The notes beneath the pieces are model-generated. The model saw nothing but the letters and a program-made list of their open reading frames with translations, was not told the DNA's origin and made no database searches. The position numbers and the translations under genes are program-made. Shown piece by piece: positions 25,269-34,118 of a DNA stretch of 64,000 nt; the first letter of the stretch is position 1; every line of letters begins with the position of its first letter. The stretch lies in assembly GCF_902726655.1 (NCBI RefSeq), contig NZ_CACVAN010000001.1, positions 2,418,001 to 2,482,000 on the forward strand, in the 5' to 3' direction. The stretch is from Virgibacillus ihumii (lineage in GTDB: Bacteria; Bacillota; Bacilli; Bacillales; Amphibacillaceae).

Positions 25269-25468
25269 CGGTTGATGTTTCGCCCGTGCGGTTGATGTTT
25301 TCCCCATACGGTTGATGTTCCGCCTGTGCGGTTGATGTTTTCCCCATACGGTTGATGTTTCACCTGTGCGGTTGATGTTCCGCCTGTGCGGTTGATGTTT
25401 TCCCCATACGGTTGAAGTTTCGCCCGTACGGTTGATGTTCCACTCGTACAGTTAATCTTTCTGCTACG
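25269..25468. repeat. Array D: ten 20-bp direct repeats, core CGGTTGATGTT
   Basis: Units start every 20 bp without exception at 25269, 25289, 25309 and on to 25449. The core CGGTTGATGTT is nearly invariant until the last two units. The 9-base remainder alternates among YCGCCYGTG and TTCCCCATA forms, giving a partial 40-bp higher order. It sits inside the metY-hom operon, ending 32 bases before the hom start. The unit is the same as in array F at 54302. Confidence 0.9.
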
Positions 25469-25499
25469 TTAAAATTTTTTAAGAAGGGAGTTTTTATTG

Positions 25500-26486
25500 A
25501 TGAAACCGATTCAAGTTGCGCTGATTGGTCTTGGGACCGTCGGATGCGGAGTCTACCAAACACTGCATATACACAAGCAGCGCCTGGAAATCGTGCTTGG
25601 TGCACCGGTTGAGCTGACAACGGTTGTCATCGAAAACCCGGATAAACACCAAAGGATTGCCGAAAAGGCGCCCATCTCAACAGATATTTCAGATATTCTG
25701 TACAACCCGGAAATTGATGTGGTTTTTGAGGCAATCAATGGGAAAGAACCGGCTTTCACCTATTTAAAACAGTGCATTCAAGCCGGAAAACATGTGGTCA
25801 CTGCCAACAAGGAAATGTTCGCATCACATGGCAGGGAACTGAAGGAACTGGCCAAAACCAATGATGTCCAAATCGGCTATGACGCGACAACAGCCGGTGG
25901 TATTCCGATCATCCAAACAATCAGCCAGTTGTTTCGGGCCAATCAGATTCAGCAGGTGCAGGCAATTTTGAACGGTACATCAAACTATATCCTGACTGAG
26001 ATGCGGGAAAATAAGCTCTCCTTCTCCACTGCACTGAAACAGGCACAAAAATGGGGTTACGCCGAAGCAGATCCAACGAACGATATCGAGGGATATGATG
26101 CTTTTTACAAATTGATGATTCTCAGTGAGCTTATTTACGATAAGCAACCTGACCCGGAAAACATCAGCCATTCCGGAATCACCGGAATAACTGGCGACTC
26201 CATTGAAAAAGCGCAACAGGATGGTAATCGGATCAAACATATCGCTTCAATCAATTACGATAAGGCAGGCAATTTGACAGCGGCAATTGAACCGGTGGCT
26301 GTCTCAAAGGAACATCCCCTCTATGCGGTCGAAGGTGTCGATAATGCAATCCACCTGAAAGCAGACATCGTTGGGGATATAACATTAACCGGACCCGGTG
26401 CAGGTTCATTTCCAACCGCAAGTGCCATGATTGAAGATTTTTGCCTAATTCTCAGTAAGCGGCCCGCTCCCATCCCCATCAGTTAA
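25500..26486 (+). CDS. Homoserine dehydrogenase lacking the ACT domain
   Basis: Enzyme of 328 residues that reduces aspartate semialdehyde to homoserine with NAD(P)H. The N-terminal Rossmann motif is ALIGLGTVGCGVYQTL. VVTANKEMFASHG, GYDATTAGGIPII, and the substrate segment LNGTSNYILTEM with WGYAEADPTNDIEGYDA and catalytic KLMIL lysine are all present. Typical Bacillus Hom has about 430 residues with a C-terminal ACT domain for threonine feedback; this one stops at the end of the catalytic part. Placed after MetY and under the SAM riboswitch, it looks like a methionine-dedicated, threonine-insensitive isozyme. ATG 25500 follows AAGAAGGGAG. Confidence 0.88.
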   Translation: MKPIQVALIGLGTVGCGVYQTLHIHKQRLEIVLGAPVELTTVVIENPDKHQRIAEKAPISTDISDILYNPEIDVVFEAINGKEPAFTYLKQCIQAGKHVVTANKEMFASHGRELKELAKTNDVQIGYDATTAGGIPIIQTISQLFRANQIQQVQAILNGTSNYILTEMRENKLSFSTALKQAQKWGYAEADPTNDIEGYDAFYKLMILSELIYDKQPDPENISHSGITGITGDSIEKAQQDGNRIKHIASINYDKAGNLTAAIEPVAVSKEHPLYAVEGVDNAIHLKADIVGDITLTGPGAGSFPTASAMIEDFCLILSKRPAPIPIS

Positions 26487-26518
26487 ATAAAATAAGATTG
26501 TCTATTTCGACCACGAGC

Positions 26519-26551
26519 AAAAATCGTCTTCTGCCTGAAGGCGATTTTTTC
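26519..26551 (+). terminator. Terminator of the metY-hom operon
   Basis: Stem AAAATCGTCTTC/GAAGGCGATTTT with a 5-base loop and a T-run, about 35 bases past the hom stop. Confidence 0.9.
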
Positions 26552-26714
26552 AATTTCATTACCAATTATCATATAGGCGTGTGCACTTTTTCAATCTCTG
26601 CATAAAATGTTAATAAATCGAAACATCCTATTGCTATACTTGCCTGTATAATCGGGTACAGATATAGTGTATACATGAACAGCTAAACGAAGAAGAAGCA
26701 TAGGTGTGAGCAAG

Positions 26715-27632
26715 TTGAAAAGAAGATACATTTACATTATTTTGGTTATACTGCTTATAGGTTTCATCAGTTTATTTTTTATGTTCCGGGAAAATCCCGA
26801 AGAGCAATTTAACGAAACACACGAGCAGCCGCAGCAAGAGGAAAAACAACAGAAAAAAGACTCGGAGCAAGCAAATGAACCGAACACGAAAAAACAGGAA
26901 GAAAAGAAGGCAGAAGAAGAACAAGAAGAGAATTCAGTTACCGAGTCGTTGAAACTCATCCTGGGCGAGGCATTGGAGCGAACGGTTGATCTGTTTACCA
27001 GCAAGGAATCTCATATCGTTGCAATTGGTGATTCATTAACACAGGGTGTCGGGGATGACGTTGTAGAAGGCGGCTATGTCGGCATTCTAAAAAATATTAT
27101 GAATGATGGTGGAGATAAGCAGGTAACATTTGATAACTATGGCGTACGCGGAAATACATCAAGTCAACTGTACGACCGGCTGGATGACCCGAAAATAAAA
27201 CAATCGTTAAAAGATGCTGATATCATTTTAATTACGATTGGCGCGAACGATGTCATGGAAGTTGTCAAACAGAACTTTACCAATTTGACCCTCAAAGACT
27301 TTCAACAGGAACGAATTGCGTATAAAGAGAGACTTAAAAACATATTGAATCAAATGCGGGAATATAATGCAGATGCTGAAATCTACCTGATTGGATTTTA
27401 TAATCCGTTTGCCAAGTATTTCCCGAGTCTGGAGGAACTCGGTGTGATAGTAGAAAGCTGGAATTCAACGGGCAAAAAAGTTGTTCGGCAATATGAGAAT
27501 ACAACTTTCATACCAACAGCTGATTTATTCAAAGGCAAAGAAACGGATTTATTTGCCTCGGATAATTTTCACCCGAACCACCAGGGATACCAGCTAATAG
27601 CCAAACGGGTACTGGAATATATAACCGAATAA
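26715..27632 (+). CDS. ypmR: Membrane-anchored SGNH/GDSL hydrolase YpmR
   Basis: Protein of about 305 residues with a lysine/arginine-led N-terminal helix (about 5-24), then a Glu/Gln/Lys-rich linker of some 70 residues. The extracellular esterase domain begins at IVAIGDSLTQGVGDD. All four SGNH blocks are present: GDSLTQG (nucleophile Ser), GVRGNTSSQL (Gly), TIGANDV (Asn) and DNFHPNHQGY (Asp/His). The natural ester is unknown. TTG 26715 follows GGTGTGAG; GTG 26706 is the other option. YpmS follows 13 bases downstream, as in B. subtilis. Confidence 0.88.
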   Translation: MKRRYIYIILVILLIGFISLFFMFRENPEEQFNETHEQPQQEEKQQKKDSEQANEPNTKKQEEKKAEEEQEENSVTESLKLILGEALERTVDLFTSKESHIVAIGDSLTQGVGDDVVEGGYVGILKNIMNDGGDKQVTFDNYGVRGNTSSQLYDRLDDPKIKQSLKDADIILITIGANDVMEVVKQNFTNLTLKDFQQERIAYKERLKNILNQMREYNADAEIYLIGFYNPFAKYFPSLEELGVIVESWNSTGKKVVRQYENTTFIPTADLFKGKETDLFASDNFHPNHQGYQLIAKRVLEYITE

Positions 27633-27645
27633 GGAGGTGGACAGA

Positions 27646-28281
27646 TTGGCGCAACACACAAAACGGAAAAACAGGTGGAAACGATTATTTCTTATGCTGT
27701 TTGGACTAAACATGGTGATATTCATTGCTATTATTGCATTAATTTTCTGGCCTGTTTCCGATACGGAGGATTCATATCCGGAACAAGAATTCACACAGAA
27801 AAGCTCAGAATTCGTTGTGCGCACCACCAAACAGAATTTGAATGAACTCATGAACGCTTACATTGATAAGCTGTTGGAGGGGTCAAATCATCATTATAAA
27901 GTGTCATTAAATGATGATGTTCATCTGCAAGGAGAGCTTCCGGTATTCTCGACCACTGTCCCTTTATCCGTACACCTGGAACCGCTTGTGCAGGATAACG
28001 GTGATGTCATCCTGAAGCAGAAGTCTATTTCCATTGGGCTGCTCGAGCTGCCCAATCAGAAAATCATGGAATATATGAAAAAATATTTACCCGTACCGAA
28101 GTGGGTGACCATCAACCCGGAAGACGAAGAAATTTATGTTGCGGTCACTGACATGAAAATCAGAAGTAACTTCCATGTCGGCGTTGAACATATTGATCTT
28201 AAAGCAAACAATCTGGCATTTAAAATAAAAATTCCGTATAAAACGCTGGGAATTGAACCGAAGAAGGACTCTGCACGATAG
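27646..28281 (+). CDS. ypmS: YpmS family membrane-anchored protein (DUF2140)
   Basis: Protein of 211 residues with a basic N-terminus (KRKNRWKR), one membrane helix (about 15-37) and an extracytoplasmic domain rich in beta strands. Segments such as LPVFSTTVPLSVHLEPLVQDNGDVILKQ and LPVPKWVTINPEDEEIYVAV match the DUF2140/YpmS family. Function unknown; the pairing with YpmR suggests a joint envelope role. TTG 27646 is chosen because AAGGAGGTG precedes it at proper spacing. The stop codon lies inside the left arm of the terminator hairpin. Confidence 0.88.
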   Translation: MAQHTKRKNRWKRLFLMLFGLNMVIFIAIIALIFWPVSDTEDSYPEQEFTQKSSEFVVRTTKQNLNELMNAYIDKLLEGSNHHYKVSLNDDVHLQGELPVFSTTVPLSVHLEPLVQDNGDVILKQKSISIGLLELPNQKIMEYMKKYLPVPKWVTINPEDEEIYVAVTDMKIRSNFHVGVEHIDLKANNLAFKIKIPYKTLGIEPKKDSAR

Positions 28282-28310
28282 CGACAAAACAATACGTCGC
28301 TATCTTTTCC
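28276..28310. terminator. Terminator between ypmS and the convergent WYL gene
   Basis: Stem GATAGCGAC/GTCGCTATC with a 10-base loop followed by TTTTCCTT. The ypmS TAG stop is part of the left arm. Confidence 0.85.
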
Positions 28311-28319
28311 TTCTTATAA

Positions 28320-29303
28320 TCACTCCATATAAATTGCATACATCTGCTCAATCTTTTGACGCATTCGTTCAACCAGATGGTCCGGGGAAAGCACTTTTGC
28401 TTTATGCCCCCACGTAAGTATCCAATTAACCAGACCATCCGAAAGTTTCACCTTCGTGGACAACACAAAATGGTTATCATCCAATTCACGGATATCCGCA
28501 TCCTGCCCGAATCTGTCCAGCACCACATTGACCAGACTATTATCGAATCGAATTTTCATCCACATTTCCTCGCCTGCAAACATATGAAAACTCTGGTCCA
28601 CATATTCCTGCAGATTAAACTTCTTTTTCCGGAAAGACTGCTCACTGATCTGTATATCACGAATCCGGTCAAGACGGTAATGTCGCAGCTCATCATTCTC
28701 CTGAAACCGTCCGATCAAATAATAATAGTCATTTTGCCAGATTAACGCATACGGCTCCACATGATACCGCTCCGCATTCCGGTGATACTCAAACTCTTTT
28801 TTAACGTTGAACTTCCCATACTGATACGTCAGAACCCTGCTCTCTGAAATTGCCCGGTGCACACAGTCGATATTCAATTTGACCAGCTCATAGTCCATGT
28901 TTGCCGACTGACTGAACAGAATTGGCTCAGGCAATGTGTTGGCAATATGTCTGCTCGTCAGATTTTTTACCTTCTGAATGAGTTTTTCTTTTTCATTCGT
29001 TGTAATAAACTTAGCTGATAAAATTGCGTCAATAATTAATCTGAGCTGGTATGTTTCAAACAGCCGTGTCTGATGACTGAAATACATTTTGCCGTATCTG
29101 CCTGTGTTGCGGACAATCTCAAAATCTGTCTCATCGAGTGTTTCCAGATCACGTTTAATTGTCCGGGTATCAAAAACTGCATCACCGGTACTGGCTTTGA
29201 GTTTCTCGCTCAGTTCGCTGATACCAAGCTCATGCATATCATCTGTTTCCTCAAATAGAATGTCGCGTAAATTTAATAAACGGTAATTGCTCCCCCGCTC
29301 CAT
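28320..29303 (-). CDS. WYL-domain transcriptional regulator
   Basis: Protein of 327 residues. An N-terminal winged helix (about 1-75, with LGISELSEKLKA and TRTIKRDLETLDE as the recognition part) is followed by a WYL domain (about 145-240, centred on YALIWQNDYYYLIGRFQENDELRHYRLDRI). A C-terminal WCX-like segment ends at VERMRQKIEQMY. WYL domains bind nucleic acids or nucleotides, and many such regulators respond to DNA damage or guard defence genes. No defence gene is adjacent, so the target is unknown. ATG 29303 follows AAGGGGGATACCGTA; the extra open frame to 29342 lacks support. Confidence 0.87.
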   Translation of the reverse strand: MERGSNYRLLNLRDILFEETDDMHELGISELSEKLKASTGDAVFDTRTIKRDLETLDETDFEIVRNTGRYGKMYFSHQTRLFETYQLRLIIDAILSAKFITTNEKEKLIQKVKNLTSRHIANTLPEPILFSQSANMDYELVKLNIDCVHRAISESRVLTYQYGKFNVKKEFEYHRNAERYHVEPYALIWQNDYYYLIGRFQENDELRHYRLDRIRDIQISEQSFRKKKFNLQEYVDQSFHMFAGEEMWMKIRFDNSLVNVVLDRFGQDADIRELDDNHFVLSTKVKLSDGLVNWILTWGHKAKVLSPDHLVERMRQKIEQMYAIYME

Positions 29304-29356
29304 TACGGTATCCCCCTTACATAGAAAGTTTGCATATCCCATCGCTCATACCTGCT

Positions 29357-29393
29357 AAAAAAGAACCTATACAATGTTATCTGCAAGGTTCTT
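29357..29393 (-). terminator. Terminator after the permuted-papain-like gene
   Basis: On the minus strand AAGAACCT pairs with AGGTTCTT across a long loop, ending in TTTTTTAGC, directly past the stop codon. Confidence 0.8.
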
Positions 29394-29394
29394 C

Positions 29395-30021
29395 TCATCT
29401 GATGACAAAATTCTTTACTTTTTTGGATAGGTCAATTAGGAATGACTGTTTTGGCAACGTGTTTTCACCCGCTGTTAATTTTCGTTCGGCAGGGATACAG
29501 GATTGATAGCTTCCAAGCATACCTTTATAGACTAAGCGCATTCCATGATGGTTGCGGATATCGGCCGGTGTTATAAAACAAATCGGCTTGGCAAACCGCA
29601 ATGACTCAACATCATGTAAGACAGTGGCAACAAATTGTGAGCAGAACAATGCATTACTGCGGTTAATCTCCACCTGCAACAAAATCCCAAACAGTCCGAT
29701 GAAATTATATTTGTAATTGGTTTTCCGAAGTTCAATCTCGGCGATTCGCTTTTGAATGAGTGCAACTTCTTTTTCAGAAACATTGAACGAATAGACAGCA
29801 CAGGCGGCATTCCGCAAAAAGTCGCTTCGTATATCTTCTCTTACAAATCCGCCAATAAACGGATTATGCGGTTTCTTTCTTCCAAAACTGTAAACTTGCT
29901 GCAAATCCGGGTCGAAAGCCAGTGAAACATGGTTCAGCGATTGTTTCGTGACATAATTTATTACCTTTGACAGGCATGTACCTGTATCCGTAAAGAGAAA
30001 GTATATCGTCTTCTCACCCAT
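29395..30021 (-). CDS. Permuted papain-like (NlpC/P60-related) protein, function unknown
   Basis: Protein of 208 residues. The arrangement of a conserved histidine early (SLNHVSLAFDPD, near residue 30) and a cysteine late (NALFCSQFVATVL, near residue 135) matches circularly permuted NlpC/P60 enzymes such as the YiiX/YaeF group. There is no signal peptide, so it is probably cytoplasmic. Such proteins act on acylated lipids or peptides; the substrate cannot be named. GGAGGGGAAGTCA precedes ATG 30021; the longer frame to 30057 has no ribosome site. It stands alone with its own terminator. Confidence 0.7.
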   Translation of the reverse strand: MGEKTIYFLFTDTGTCLSKVINYVTKQSLNHVSLAFDPDLQQVYSFGRKKPHNPFIGGFVREDIRSDFLRNAACAVYSFNVSEKEVALIQKRIAEIELRKTNYKYNFIGLFGILLQVEINRSNALFCSQFVATVLHDVESLRFAKPICFITPADIRNHHGMRLVYKGMLGSYQSCIPAERKLTAGENTLPKQSFLIDLSKKVKNFVIR

Positions 30022-30265
30022 TGACTTCCCCTCCGTTATAAGCAATTCTGATGGCATGACAGCTAATTAACGTTATATTTCCTTAACTTTATTGTTACAT
30101 ATTTTCCCTGAGAAATATAGTCTTTTTTTATTCGACAAAATTCTGGTGACGCCAATTGTCGGGAGTTTCAACCAGTGACAAGCATTTCCAAACCATCATG
30201 ATTGACGAAATACTCTAAATCCCGTAATCTAACGATGATGACTATTTAATGGAGGAACGTTTTAC

Positions 30266-31888
30266 ATGATTACTGTTAATAATGTTAGTTTACGTTATGG
30301 AGATAAAAAGTTATTTGAGGATGTAAACCTGAAATTCACGCCCGGAAACTGCTATGGCCTGATTGGTGCCAATGGTGCCGGTAAATCGACTTTTTTGAAA
30401 GTCCTCTCCGGTGAGGTGGAAGCCCAGTCAGGAAATGTTTCCCTCTCCCCTGGCGAGCGGATGACCGTTTTGAAACAGGATCACTTTGCCTATGAGGAGT
30501 ACGAAGTCTTGGAAACCGTCCTGATGGGACATGAAAGGCTCTATGAGGTGAAGCAGGAAAAAGACGCCATCTACATGAAACCTGACTTTTCCGAGGAAGA
30601 CGGCATGCGTGCCGCTGAACTGGAAGGCGAGTTTGCCGAAATGAACGGCTGGGAAGCAGAGTCTGATGCTGCTGTCCTTTTAAAAGGTTTAGGTATTGAT
30701 GAATCACTGCACTCAAAAAAAATGGCCGAAATTTCCGGTGATCAAAAGGTAAAAGTGCTGCTTGCCCAGGCACTGTTCGGTAACCCCGACATTCTGCTCC
30801 TGGATGAGCCGACAAACGGTCTTGATATCCATGCCATTCAATGGTTGGAAGAGTTTTTGATCAACTTTGAAAACACGGTCATTGTCGTATCACACGACCG
30901 TCACTTTTTGAACAAAGTCTGTACCCACATTGCGGATGTCGACTACGGAAAAATCGAAATCTATGTCGGTAACTATGATTTCTGGTATGAGTCCAGTCAG
31001 CTGGCAAACAAAATGGCGCAGGAAGCAAACAAGAAAAAGGAAGAAAAGATTAAAGAACTGCAATCGTTTATCGCGAGGTTCAGTGCAAATGCATCCAAGT
31101 CAAAACAGGCTACATCACGTAAAAAGCTGCTCGACAGCATTACACTAGATGACATTAAGCCATCATCACGCCGTTATCCGTATATCTCATTCACACCGGA
31201 TCGTGAAATCGGTAATGACCTGCTGCGTGTCGAAGGTTTAACCAAAACAATTGGTGGAGAGAAAGTGCTTGATAATGTCAGCTTTACGATGAAAAAAGAT
31301 GACAAAATCGCCCTTATCGGCAAAAGCGAAATCGCTAAGACAACACTGTTCAAAATAATTATGGGAGAAATGGAACCCGATGCAGGAACATATAAATGGG
31401 GTGTGACAACATCACAGTCCTATTTCCCTAAGGATAATGCGGCATATTTTGAAGGCGGAGAGCCGACGCTGGTTGAATGGCTTCGGCAATACTCCCCTGA
31501 AGACGAAACAGAAACATTTCTGCGTGGCTTTCTTGGCCGTATGCTCTTCTCGGGTGAAGAGGCATTGAAAAAGCCAAGTGTCCTGTCCGGTGGTGAGAAG
31601 GTTCGCTGCATGCTGAGTAAAATGATGCTGTCCGGTGCAAACGTTCTAGTGCTGGATGAACCGACAAACCATCTGGACTTGGAGTCAATTACCGCATTGA
31701 ATAAAGGGTTGGTTAAGTTTAAAGGCTCCATCCTGTTCGCGTCTCATGACCATGAATTTATTCAGAGTATCGCAAATCGTCTGATTGAAATAACACCAAA
31801 TGGCATTATCGATAAAGAAATAAGTTATGACGAATATATTGCCGATGCTGAGTTACAAAAGAAAGTTGAGGAAATGTACACAGCTTAA
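30266..31888 (+). CDS. ykpA: ABC-F family ATPase YkpA
   Basis: Soluble protein of 540 residues with two ATP-binding domains and the linker (about 245-310) that defines ABC-F proteins, which act on ribosomes. NBD1 has Walker A GANGAGKST and Walker B ILLLDEPTN. NBD2 has LSGGEKVRCMLSKMML and LDEPTNHLD. Several key motifs are altered: the NBD1 signature is ISGDQKVKV, its D-loop region is NGLD rather than NHLD, and the NBD2 Walker A is GKSEIAKTT. The first and third also deviate in B. subtilis YkpA as I recall it; the NGLD change seems particular to this protein. GGAGG lies before ATG 30266. Confidence 0.9.
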   Translation: MITVNNVSLRYGDKKLFEDVNLKFTPGNCYGLIGANGAGKSTFLKVLSGEVEAQSGNVSLSPGERMTVLKQDHFAYEEYEVLETVLMGHERLYEVKQEKDAIYMKPDFSEEDGMRAAELEGEFAEMNGWEAESDAAVLLKGLGIDESLHSKKMAEISGDQKVKVLLAQALFGNPDILLLDEPTNGLDIHAIQWLEEFLINFENTVIVVSHDRHFLNKVCTHIADVDYGKIEIYVGNYDFWYESSQLANKMAQEANKKKEEKIKELQSFIARFSANASKSKQATSRKKLLDSITLDDIKPSSRRYPYISFTPDREIGNDLLRVEGLTKTIGGEKVLDNVSFTMKKDDKIALIGKSEIAKTTLFKIIMGEMEPDAGTYKWGVTTSQSYFPKDNAAYFEGGEPTLVEWLRQYSPEDETETFLRGFLGRMLFSGEEALKKPSVLSGGEKVRCMLSKMMLSGANVLVLDEPTNHLDLESITALNKGLVKFKGSILFASHDHEFIQSIANRLIEITPNGIIDKEISYDEYIADAELQKKVEEMYTA

Positions 31889-31907
31889 TTTTAATCCAGA
31901 ACAAAAC

Positions 31908-31942
31908 GAACCCCCCAACTGAGTCATTCAGCTGGGGGGTTC
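31908..31942. terminator. Strong hairpin between ykpA and the opp operon
   Basis: Stem GAACCCCCCAACTGA/TCAGCTGGGGGGTTC with a short loop, between convergent units. The minus-strand side is followed by GTTTTGTT, so it best serves oppF. Confidence 0.85.
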
Positions 31943-31965
31943 TCCTATATGCACACATATAAACA

Positions 31966-32985
31966 TTAGTTTTGTGTCTGCAACTGTCTTTCTTTATATT
32001 CTTCATTATATTTATCATTATACAGATGGCATGCCACCCAATGATCTTTCTTATATTCCTGCCACTCCGGCTCAACTTTTGCACAAATATCCATCGCGTG
32101 CGGGCACCTTGTCCGAAAACGACAGCCACTTGGTGGTGCAATCGGACTTGGCACGTCACCCTCAATAACAATCCGTTCCCGGGATCGTTCCACTTGCGGA
32201 TCCGGCAGCGGAATTGCTGAGAGCAATGCCTGTGTATATGGGTGCAATGGCTCTTCGTAAATGTCATCACTGCTTGCCACTTCAGCCATATTACCCAGGT
32301 ACATAACACCGACACGGTCACTTATATGCTTCACCATGGATAAATCATGGGCAATAAACAAATACGTAAGTCCGCGTTCATTCTGCAATTTTTGCATCAG
32401 ATTAACAACTTGTGCCTGGATGGAAACATCAAGTGCCGAAATAGGTTCATCAGCAATAATGAATTCCGGGTCCACCGCAAGTGCGCGCGCAACTCCAATA
32501 CGCTGACGCTGTCCGCCACTGAATTCATGCGGATAGCGGTTCGCGTGTTCCTGGTTCAGACCTACTGTTTCAAGCAGTTCATAAACTCTTTTTTCACGCT
32601 CTTCTTTGCTGTTTGCCAAGTTATGAATATCAATGCCTTCCGCAATAATTTCCATAACAGTCATTCTAGGATTTAATGATGCATAAGGATCCTGGAAAAT
32701 CATCTGCATTTTACGGTTAAATGCTTTCAGTTCCTTCTTTGACTTCTTGCCGTGGACATCGACACCTTCAAAGTTCACTTCACCTTCTGTTGCATCATAT
32801 AATCGTAAAATTGTCCGTCCTGCAGTTGATTTACCACAGCCGGACTCGCCAACGAGTCCAAATGTTTCGCCTTTATATATATCAAAACTTATGCCGTCGA
32901 CAGCTTTCAAAATTGCCTTTCTGCCAACTTTAAAGTGTTTTTTCAAATTTTTGATTTCCAGCAGTTTTTCATTTGAATGTGACAA
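31966..32985 (-). CDS. oppF: Oligopeptide ABC transporter ATP-binding protein OppF
   Basis: ATPase subunit of 339 residues, last gene of oppABCDF. It has Walker A GLVGESGCGKSTAGRTI, signature FSGGQRQRIGVARAL and Walker B FIIADEP with SALD. The C-terminal oligopeptide-transporter region contains the CPHAMDICAK iron-sulfur-type cysteine cluster (CRFRTRCPHAMDIC), a feature of OppD/OppF proteins. The start is TTG 32985 with AGGGGG 7 bases upstream. It pairs with OppD to energise peptide uptake. A terminator-like hairpin lies just downstream. Confidence 0.93.
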   Translation of the reverse strand: MSHSNEKLLEIKNLKKHFKVGRKAILKAVDGISFDIYKGETFGLVGESGCGKSTAGRTILRLYDATEGEVNFEGVDVHGKKSKKELKAFNRKMQMIFQDPYASLNPRMTVMEIIAEGIDIHNLANSKEEREKRVYELLETVGLNQEHANRYPHEFSGGQRQRIGVARALAVDPEFIIADEPISALDVSIQAQVVNLMQKLQNERGLTYLFIAHDLSMVKHISDRVGVMYLGNMAEVASSDDIYEEPLHPYTQALLSAIPLPDPQVERSRERIVIEGDVPSPIAPPSGCRFRTRCPHAMDICAKVEPEWQEYKKDHWVACHLYNDKYNEEYKERQLQTQN

Positions 32986-33088
32986 ATTTCAACCCCCTCA
33001 TACGTTTGGATATAATCCAAATTTATTTTTTGGTACCGGTTATTTCGTCGTTTCATCATCCAGTTAATAGTAGCTAAAGCTTACAATC

Positions 33089-34108
33089 TTATTTACTGGC
33101 AGCCTTAACTGCTTCAGGTGGTTCCACTTCCGGTGCACGCTCATCAAGCAGCCAGCATGCAGCCGTCTGTGTTTCACTTACTTTCGTATGCTCAGGCATA
33201 TGTTCTGTGCATACTTTCATCGCATGCGGACAACGTGCCGCAAACGGGCATCCTTTGGGCGGATTCGATAAATCCGGCGGTGTACCCGCAATCGTCATTA
33301 AGTCATCCTGTTTCTCATGCAACCGTGGCATGGATGACAATAGCCCCCATGAATACGGATGTTTCGCATTGTAAAATAATTCGTCAACGGTTCCGACTTC
33401 CACTACTTTGCCACCATACATAACCGCAACACGCTGTGCCATGTTAGCCACAACACCAAGGTCGTGGGTAATTAATATAATGGAAGTATCGCCTTCAGCC
33501 TGCAGGTTTTTCATCAAATCAAGAATTTGTGCCTGAATGGTAACGTCAAGTGCTGTTGTTGGTTCATCAGCAATTAAGACTTTCGGATTACATGCCAATG
33601 CGATGGCAATGACAACCCGCTGTCTCATCCCCCCGGAAAATTGGTGCGGATATTGTTTAACCCGCGTTTCCGGATTCGGGATACCTACCAGATTCAACAA
33701 TTCTACCGCCCGTTGTTTTGCTTCAGGCTTACTCATATTCTGGTGTTTGATTAGACCTTCCATAATCTGTTTGCCGACTGTCATTGTCGGATTCAACGAT
33801 GTCATCGGATCCTGGAAAATCATCGAAATGTCTTTACCTCGTATATCTTGCATCTGTTTATCCGTTAATTTAGCTAGATCTTTCCCATCAAAAAGAATTT
33901 CTCCGGATTTAATGCGTCCCGGCGGACTGGGGTTAAGCTGCATAATTGTTTTTGATGTTACCGATTTACCTGAACCGGACTCACCTACGATTGCAAGTGC
34001 TTCACCTTTCTTCAACTTCAAATCAACCCCCCGGACTGCTTGCACCTCACCGGAAAATGTATCAAACGATACATGTAAATCGTTTATCTCTAATATATTT
34101 TCCAACAC
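33089..34108 (-). CDS. oppD: Oligopeptide ABC transporter ATP-binding protein OppD
   Basis: ATPase subunit of 339 residues. It has Walker A AIVGESGSGKSVTSKTI, signature FSGGMRQRVVIAIAL, Walker B VLIADEPTTALDVT, H-loop LITHDLGVVA and the C-terminal cysteine cluster CPFAARCPHAMKVC. GTG 34108 is used, preceded by TAGGAGGCAGACA. It lies 10 bases after oppC and 103 bases before oppF. Partner of OppF on the inner face of the OppBC channel. Confidence 0.93.
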   Translation of the reverse strand: MLENILEINDLHVSFDTFSGEVQAVRGVDLKLKKGEALAIVGESGSGKSVTSKTIMQLNPSPPGRIKSGEILFDGKDLAKLTDKQMQDIRGKDISMIFQDPMTSLNPTMTVGKQIMEGLIKHQNMSKPEAKQRAVELLNLVGIPNPETRVKQYPHQFSGGMRQRVVIAIALACNPKVLIADEPTTALDVTIQAQILDLMKNLQAEGDTSIILITHDLGVVANMAQRVAVMYGGKVVEVGTVDELFYNAKHPYSWGLLSSMPRLHEKQDDLMTIAGTPPDLSNPPKGCPFAARCPHAMKVCTEHMPEHTKVSETQTAACWLLDERAPEVEPPEAVKAASK

Positions 34109-34118
34109 TGTCTGCCTC

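Noticed and set aside
24956..25620. Minus-strand open frames crossing array D, translating to repeats such as KHQPYGENINR
   Set aside because: They exist only because the repeat unit lacks stop codons; no ribosome site, and they overlap metY and hom on the opposite strand.
30336..30815. 159-codon frame opposite ykpA
   Set aside because: Shadow of a strongly coding gene; composition and lack of start signal argue against it. Many similar antisense frames were dropped for the same reason.
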